Shown here: in pieces, positions 60,606-64,000 of the stretch | Position numbering within the stretch: position 1 is the first letter of the stretch | Layout: the number at the start of each line of letters is the position of its first letter | NCBI RefSeq assembly: GCF_030817195.1 | Contig: NZ_JAUSYZ010000001.1 | Location: 2,914,001-2,978,000 of the forward strand | Reading direction: 5' to 3' | Source: Arthrobacter globiformis | Lineage (GTDB): Bacteria > Actinomycetota > Actinomycetes > Actinomycetales > Micrococcaceae | DNA: 64,000 nucleotides | Position numbers and translations under genes: made by a program | The notes under the pieces: generated by a model | What the model was told of the DNA's origin: nothing | Seen by the model: the letters and a program-made list of their open reading frames with translations, nothing else | The model's database searches: none

Positions 60606-62135
60606 ATGGATAGCGCGGCGGTTGTGAAGACGTTGGAGGCCATCGGTGCCTCCGCTCTTTCGCTGGCTGCTGAGCTTCGCGGGGCGGCTGATCCGGGCAC
60701 GGCGGGCGCGGGTCCGCAGCCGGATGGTGCGGATCCAGTGGCGGATCAGGCGGATGCGTGCCTGGACGGGCTGGCAGATCTGGCTGGGATGGAGGCCCGG
60801 CTGGCGGCCGTGAAGGTGCACCTCGCTGCCGGTTTCGCTGAGGCGGAGGAGGCCATGACCCCGCCTGACGCGTCCGTGCAGGACCGCACCGTCCGGCGGA
60901 TGTCCGTGACCGCGGAGGTTGCTGGCGCCCTGACCGTCAGCGAAGGGTCGGCGGCACGGCTTCTCGCCGAATCCGCGAAGCTGAGCACGGACCTGCCGTT
61001 GACGCTGGCCGCCCTTCAGGCGGGGACTGTGTCGTGGCAGCACGCGCGGGTGATGTGCGATGAAACCGACGGGCTGGATCCGGCGGCCGCCGCGGCGTTG
61101 GAGGCGCATTTCCTGGACCCGCACGCGCCCAACCCGGCGCGGGGGTGCCCGGCCGGGGAGCTGACACCGGGCAGGTTCCGGGCCAAGGCACGGTATTGGC
61201 GGGAGCGGCATCACCCGGTCAGCATCGAGCCCCGCCACACCAAGAGTGCGAAGGACCGGCGGTTGGAGTATGTCCCGGACCGGGACGGCATGGCCTGGCT
61301 CTCGGCGTATCTGCCCGCGGACCAGGCGGCCGGGATCTGGGACCGTACCACCGCCGCCGCCCGCGCCCTGCAGGGCCCGGCAGAGTCCCGGACCCTGACC
61401 CAGTTGCGGGCCGATGTCGCCGCCGCCTGGCAGCTGGGCGGGATGGCCGAAGGAATCCCGTCCCCGGCGGCGCAAGTCCTGGTCACCGTCCCGGTATTTT
61501 CGCTGCTCGGTGCCGGCACCGAACCTGCCACGCTGGACGGGTACGGGCCGGTCCCGCCGTCCATGGGCCGTCGGCTCGTCGCCGACGGCGGGACATCATT
61601 TCTGCGGGTCCTGACCGACCCGCGGGACGGGGCACCGCTGGAAATCGGCCGCACCAGCTACCGGCTCACCAAACCGATGCGCCAATGGCTGCACCTCAGG
61701 GACGCGCGCTGCACGTTCCCGAGCTGCAACAACCACTCCCTGGACAACGACGCCGACCACATCCTGGCCTGGGCCGACGGCGGGACCACCGGCATCACCA
61801 ACCTCGGCCAGCCATGCCGCAAACACCACCGACTAAAACACAACACCGCGTGGAGACCGGTCGGCGCCACTCGGGACGCACCACCGGGCTGGATCTCACC
61901 CTCGGGTCGGTCCTACCCCGCCGAATACCAGGACTGGGAACCACCACTATGGCCGGAACCGCCGCCTGGCCAAGAATGGCAATGGCTGCCGGACTGGTTG
62001 GACCAGGGCCGCCCCGAACCTCCGGAACCTCCCGACGACCTTGACGGTGTTGAGAGCCCGATGGCTTTCGACAACGTTGAACAACCGCTGCCAGTGGATC
62101 CATGGCCATACTGGTCATCATCCACAGCAGCCTAG
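60606..62135 (+). CDS. DUF222 / HNH endonuclease signature protein
   Basis: A 509-residue protein from ATG 60606 (MDSAAVVKTLEAIG). The N-terminal DUF222 domain covers about residues 30-330 (ARRLA-type LTVSEGSAARLLAESAKL, LQAGTVSWQHARVMCDETDG). Near residue 370 is the HNH domain: RDARCTFPSCNNHSLDNDAD, HILAWADGGTTGITNLGQPC and RKHHRLKH, with paired cysteines and histidines for zinc and the HNH active site. An acidic Pro-rich tail follows. These multicopy 13E12-type proteins are frequent in Micrococcaceae; their cellular role is not established. Sometimes associated with mobile DNA. Confidence 0.9.
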   Translation: MDSAAVVKTLEAIGASALSLAAELRGAADPGTAGAGPQPDGADPVADQADACLDGLADLAGMEARLAAVKVHLAAGFAEAEEAMTPPDASVQDRTVRRMSVTAEVAGALTVSEGSAARLLAESAKLSTDLPLTLAALQAGTVSWQHARVMCDETDGLDPAAAAALEAHFLDPHAPNPARGCPAGELTPGRFRAKARYWRERHHPVSIEPRHTKSAKDRRLEYVPDRDGMAWLSAYLPADQAAGIWDRTTAAARALQGPAESRTLTQLRADVAAAWQLGGMAEGIPSPAAQVLVTVPVFSLLGAGTEPATLDGYGPVPPSMGRRLVADGGTSFLRVLTDPRDGAPLEIGRTSYRLTKPMRQWLHLRDARCTFPSCNNHSLDNDADHILAWADGGTTGITNLGQPCRKHHRLKHNTAWRPVGATRDAPPGWISPSGRSYPAEYQDWEPPLWPEPPPGQEWQWLPDWLDQGRPEPPEPPDDLDGVESPMAFDNVEQPLPVDPWPYWSSSTAA

Positions 62136-62237
62136 GAAGACACTCCGCCCGTAGCTGCGGCAGCCATCGGGCCTGCCACGCAGTCGTCCAAGCCTGCCCG
62201 TGTCAGGTCCCATGCCTGCCACCGGCACAATGGAAGG

Positions 62238-64000
62238 GTGACTTCCGCACCTCGCCCGCAATACGCCCCAATCGACGCCCTGGGCCATTCCGCGCCGTTC
62301 AACCTGCAGGCCATCGGCTCCGGGCTGGTCTTTGCGGAGTCGCTCGGGGAGCTGGCCGGGGTGTTGCGAGAGCAGGGCGCCGGCGGAGCCGCTGTAGTTC
62401 AGGCTCCGCCCGGCACCGGCAAGACAACCCTGGTTCCCCCGCTGGTTGCAAATCTGGCACAGGCTGCCGCAGGCAACCGCAAGTCGCGCATCGTAGTGAC
62501 CCAGCCGCGCCGGGTCGCTGCACGGTCGGCAGCGAGGCGCCTCGCTGACCTCGACGGGACAAAGCTGGGGGACAGGGTGGGCTACACCGTCCGCGGTGAA
62601 CGGCAGGCGGGCCCGGCCACCCTCATCGAGTTTGTGACGCCGGGCATCCTGCTGCGCCGCCTGCTGGCTGATCCAGGCCTGGAGGGCACCGCCGCTGTCA
62701 TCCTCGATGAGGTGCACGAGCGCGGCCTGGAAACCGATCTGCTGCTGGGCCTGCTCGGCGAGGTGCGCCAGCTGCGCGGCGACCTCATGCTCGTCGCCAT
62801 GTCCGCCACCCTCGACGCGCCGCGGTTCGCCGCGTTGCTCGGCGCGGACCCCGGCGGGGAACAAGCCCAGGCGGCCGACGGCGGCGGGCCTGCTCCCGTC
62901 GTCGACTGCCCCTCCGCTCTTCACCCGTTGGAAACGGCCTGGGCGCCGGCGCCGGCGGCGCGACTGGACGGACGCGGCGTGACGCGCCTCTTCCTCGATC
63001 ATGTCGCGGACACCGCCGCCGAGTCCCATGCGGAAGCCCTCGCCGCCGACCCCGGCATCGACGCCCTGGTGTTCGTGCCGGGCGCATGGGAGGTGTCCCA
63101 CGTGGCCGGCCGGCTGCGCACCCGGGTGGGTCCCGGCGTCGAAATCCTGGAGCTGCACGGCCAGGTCAGCCCCGCGGCCCAGGATCGCGCCGTGTCCGGC
63201 CGCAAGCCCGGGGATCCCGCCCGGATCATCGTGTCCACGGGGCTCGCCGAATCGTCGCTGACGGTGCCCGGCGTCCGGCTGGTGGTCGACGCCGGGCTCT
63301 CCCGCGAACCCCGCCGCGACGCCGGCCGTGGCATGACCGGCCTGGTGACCGGCTCCTGTTCCCGGGCCTCTGCGGAACAGCGCGCCGGACGTGCAGCGCG
63401 GCAAGGGCCGGGGAAGGTGGTCCGCTGCTATGACCAGAAGACCCTCGGCGCAGCACCTGCGCACCAAACGCCCGAGATCGCCGTGTCCGACCTGACAGGC
63501 GCAGCCCTGATCCTCGCCTGCTGGGGCTCACCCGGCGGCCGCGGGCTTGCCCTTCCTGACGCCCCGCCGCAGGCTGCGATGGGTGACGCCGTCGAGGTGC
63601 TGCGCGAGCTTGGTGCCGTGGCGAAGGACGGCCTCGCCACCGACTTGGGCAAAGCCCTGGCGCGCATTCCCGCCGACCCCCGCCTGGGACGCGCCCTCCT
63701 GGTCGGCTCGGCGTTGCTGGGCGGAGGGTATGCCGGCCACACTGGGTCCGGGAGAACTGGGAACGCGACTGCGGGCAACGGGGTTGCGAGTAACAGGCTA
63801 GCGGCGGAGGTGGTTGCCGCCGTCGCCGGGGACCAGCGCGCCACCGGGGCCGATCTGCCCCGCCTGGTGTCCGCCCTCCGCTCCGGCAAGGATCCGGCAT
63901 CCAGGCGATGGGCCGATGAGGCACGGCGGCTGGACACCCTGGCGCGCCAGGCGGGGTCCGGCGTCGGGCTTCCCTCCGTCGATGTGCCAGTGCTCGACGT
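62238..64000 (+). CDS. hrpB: ATP-dependent helicase HrpB, N-terminal part (cut by window edge)
   Basis: Open from GTG 62238 (GGAAGG just upstream) to the right edge, 587 codons in the window. Superfamily 2 DEAH/RHA motifs are in order: QAPPGTGKTTLVPPLV (Walker A, about 55), TQPRRVAARSAARRLA, the DEVH box in ILDEVHERGLE near 155, AMSATLD, ISTGLAESSLTVPGV-like VSTGLAESSLTVPGVRLVVD and QRAGRAARQGPG. The order and the DEVH/QRxGRAAR pair identify HrpB rather than HrpA. RNA or DNA substrate is unknown in Actinobacteria. C-terminal HrpB domain would lie beyond the window. Confidence 0.9.
   Translation, partial: MTSAPRPQYAPIDALGHSAPFNLQAIGSGLVFAESLGELAGVLREQGAGGAAVVQAPPGTGKTTLVPPLVANLAQAAAGNRKSRIVVTQPRRVAARSAARRLADLDGTKLGDRVGYTVRGERQAGPATLIEFVTPGILLRRLLADPGLEGTAAVILDEVHERGLETDLLLGLLGEVRQLRGDLMLVAMSATLDAPRFAALLGADPGGEQAQAADGGGPAPVVDCPSALHPLETAWAPAPAARLDGRGVTRLFLDHVADTAAESHAEALAADPGIDALVFVPGAWEVSHVAGRLRTRVGPGVEILELHGQVSPAAQDRAVSGRKPGDPARIIVSTGLAESSLTVPGVRLVVDAGLSREPRRDAGRGMTGLVTGSCSRASAEQRAGRAARQGPGKVVRCYDQKTLGAAPAHQTPEIAVSDLTGAALILACWGSPGGRGLALPDAPPQAAMGDAVEVLRELGAVAKDGLATDLGKALARIPADPRLGRALLVGSALLGGGYAGHTGSGRTGNATAGNGVASNRLAAEVVAAVAGDQRATGADLPRLVSALRSGKDPASRRWADEARRLDTLARQAGSGVGLPSVDVPVLD

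Noticed and set aside
1..64000. tRNA, rRNA, insertion sequences, integrase and phage genes
   Set aside because: None recognised on either strand by eye; a tRNA scan would be needed to exclude tRNAs.

Overview
The window is GC-rich, densely coded DNA of actinobacterial character. The set of genes (several DUF222/HNH and DHFR-like families, DUF1876, BsaP, GH15, short GTGA/ATGA gene overlaps, many GTG starts) suggests a Micrococcaceae chromosome of the Arthrobacter / Pseudarthrobacter / Paenarthrobacter type. No rRNA, tRNA, CRISPR array or insertion sequence was recognised. This genus call is inference from gene content, not from a marker gene.

Layout. (1) 1-12.4 kb is a type VII secretion (T7SS) locus: the N-terminal part of an EssC/EccC-like FHA ATPase, a membrane-anchored periplasmic-binding-fold protein and a giant coiled-coil lipoprotein on the minus strand, and, divergently, a WXG100 protein followed by an 1881-residue Rhs/YD-repeat polymorphic toxin. 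(2) 12.4-15.1 kb is a run of small genes, duplicated fragments and broken genes that looks like an accumulated immunity region for successive toxin tips. (3) 15.1-29.5 kb is mixed: arfB, GH15 glucosidase, cupin, DHA2 exporter, FtsW-like SEDS protein, a degenerate CHAD protein, two DHFR-like enzymes, class III aminotransferase, DUF1876, a fused NodB deacetylase/GT2 synthase, and a precise junction between a truncated sugar-binding-protein pseudogene and the tail of a flavin monooxygenase.

(4) 29.5-35.4 kb is a biotin operon, bioB-bsaP-bioA-bioF-bioD-P450, every gene overlapping the next by four bases. bioB carries a one-base insertion as given, and the terminal P450 lacks the usual ExxR motif. 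(5) 35.6-51.7 kb is an amine-utilisation region: aldehyde dehydrogenase, MoaF-like protein, APC permease, flavin amine oxidase, trimethylamine-monooxygenase-like FMO, split FluG-type amidohydrolase plus glutamine-synthetase-like ligase, NCS1 permease with a coupled 54-residue membrane protein, several cupins and three TetR regulators, two of which are paralogues with related palindromic operators.

(6) 51.8-64 kb is ordinary chromosome: HhH-GPD glycosylase, 5'-3' exonuclease, glycogen-debranching-like glucosidase, MFS transporter, gamma-glutamyltransferase, 2H phosphoesterase, secreted lectin-fold protein, DUF222/HNH protein and the start of hrpB.

How parts work together: the T7SS ATPase would power export of the WXG100 protein and the Rhs toxin; the small genes downstream are the natural place for self-protection. 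The biotin operon is translationally coupled throughout and may end in an enzyme that supplies the pimelate moiety. The amine genes form a plausible uptake, oxidation or gamma-glutamylation, and aldehyde oxidation route controlled locally by TetR proteins.
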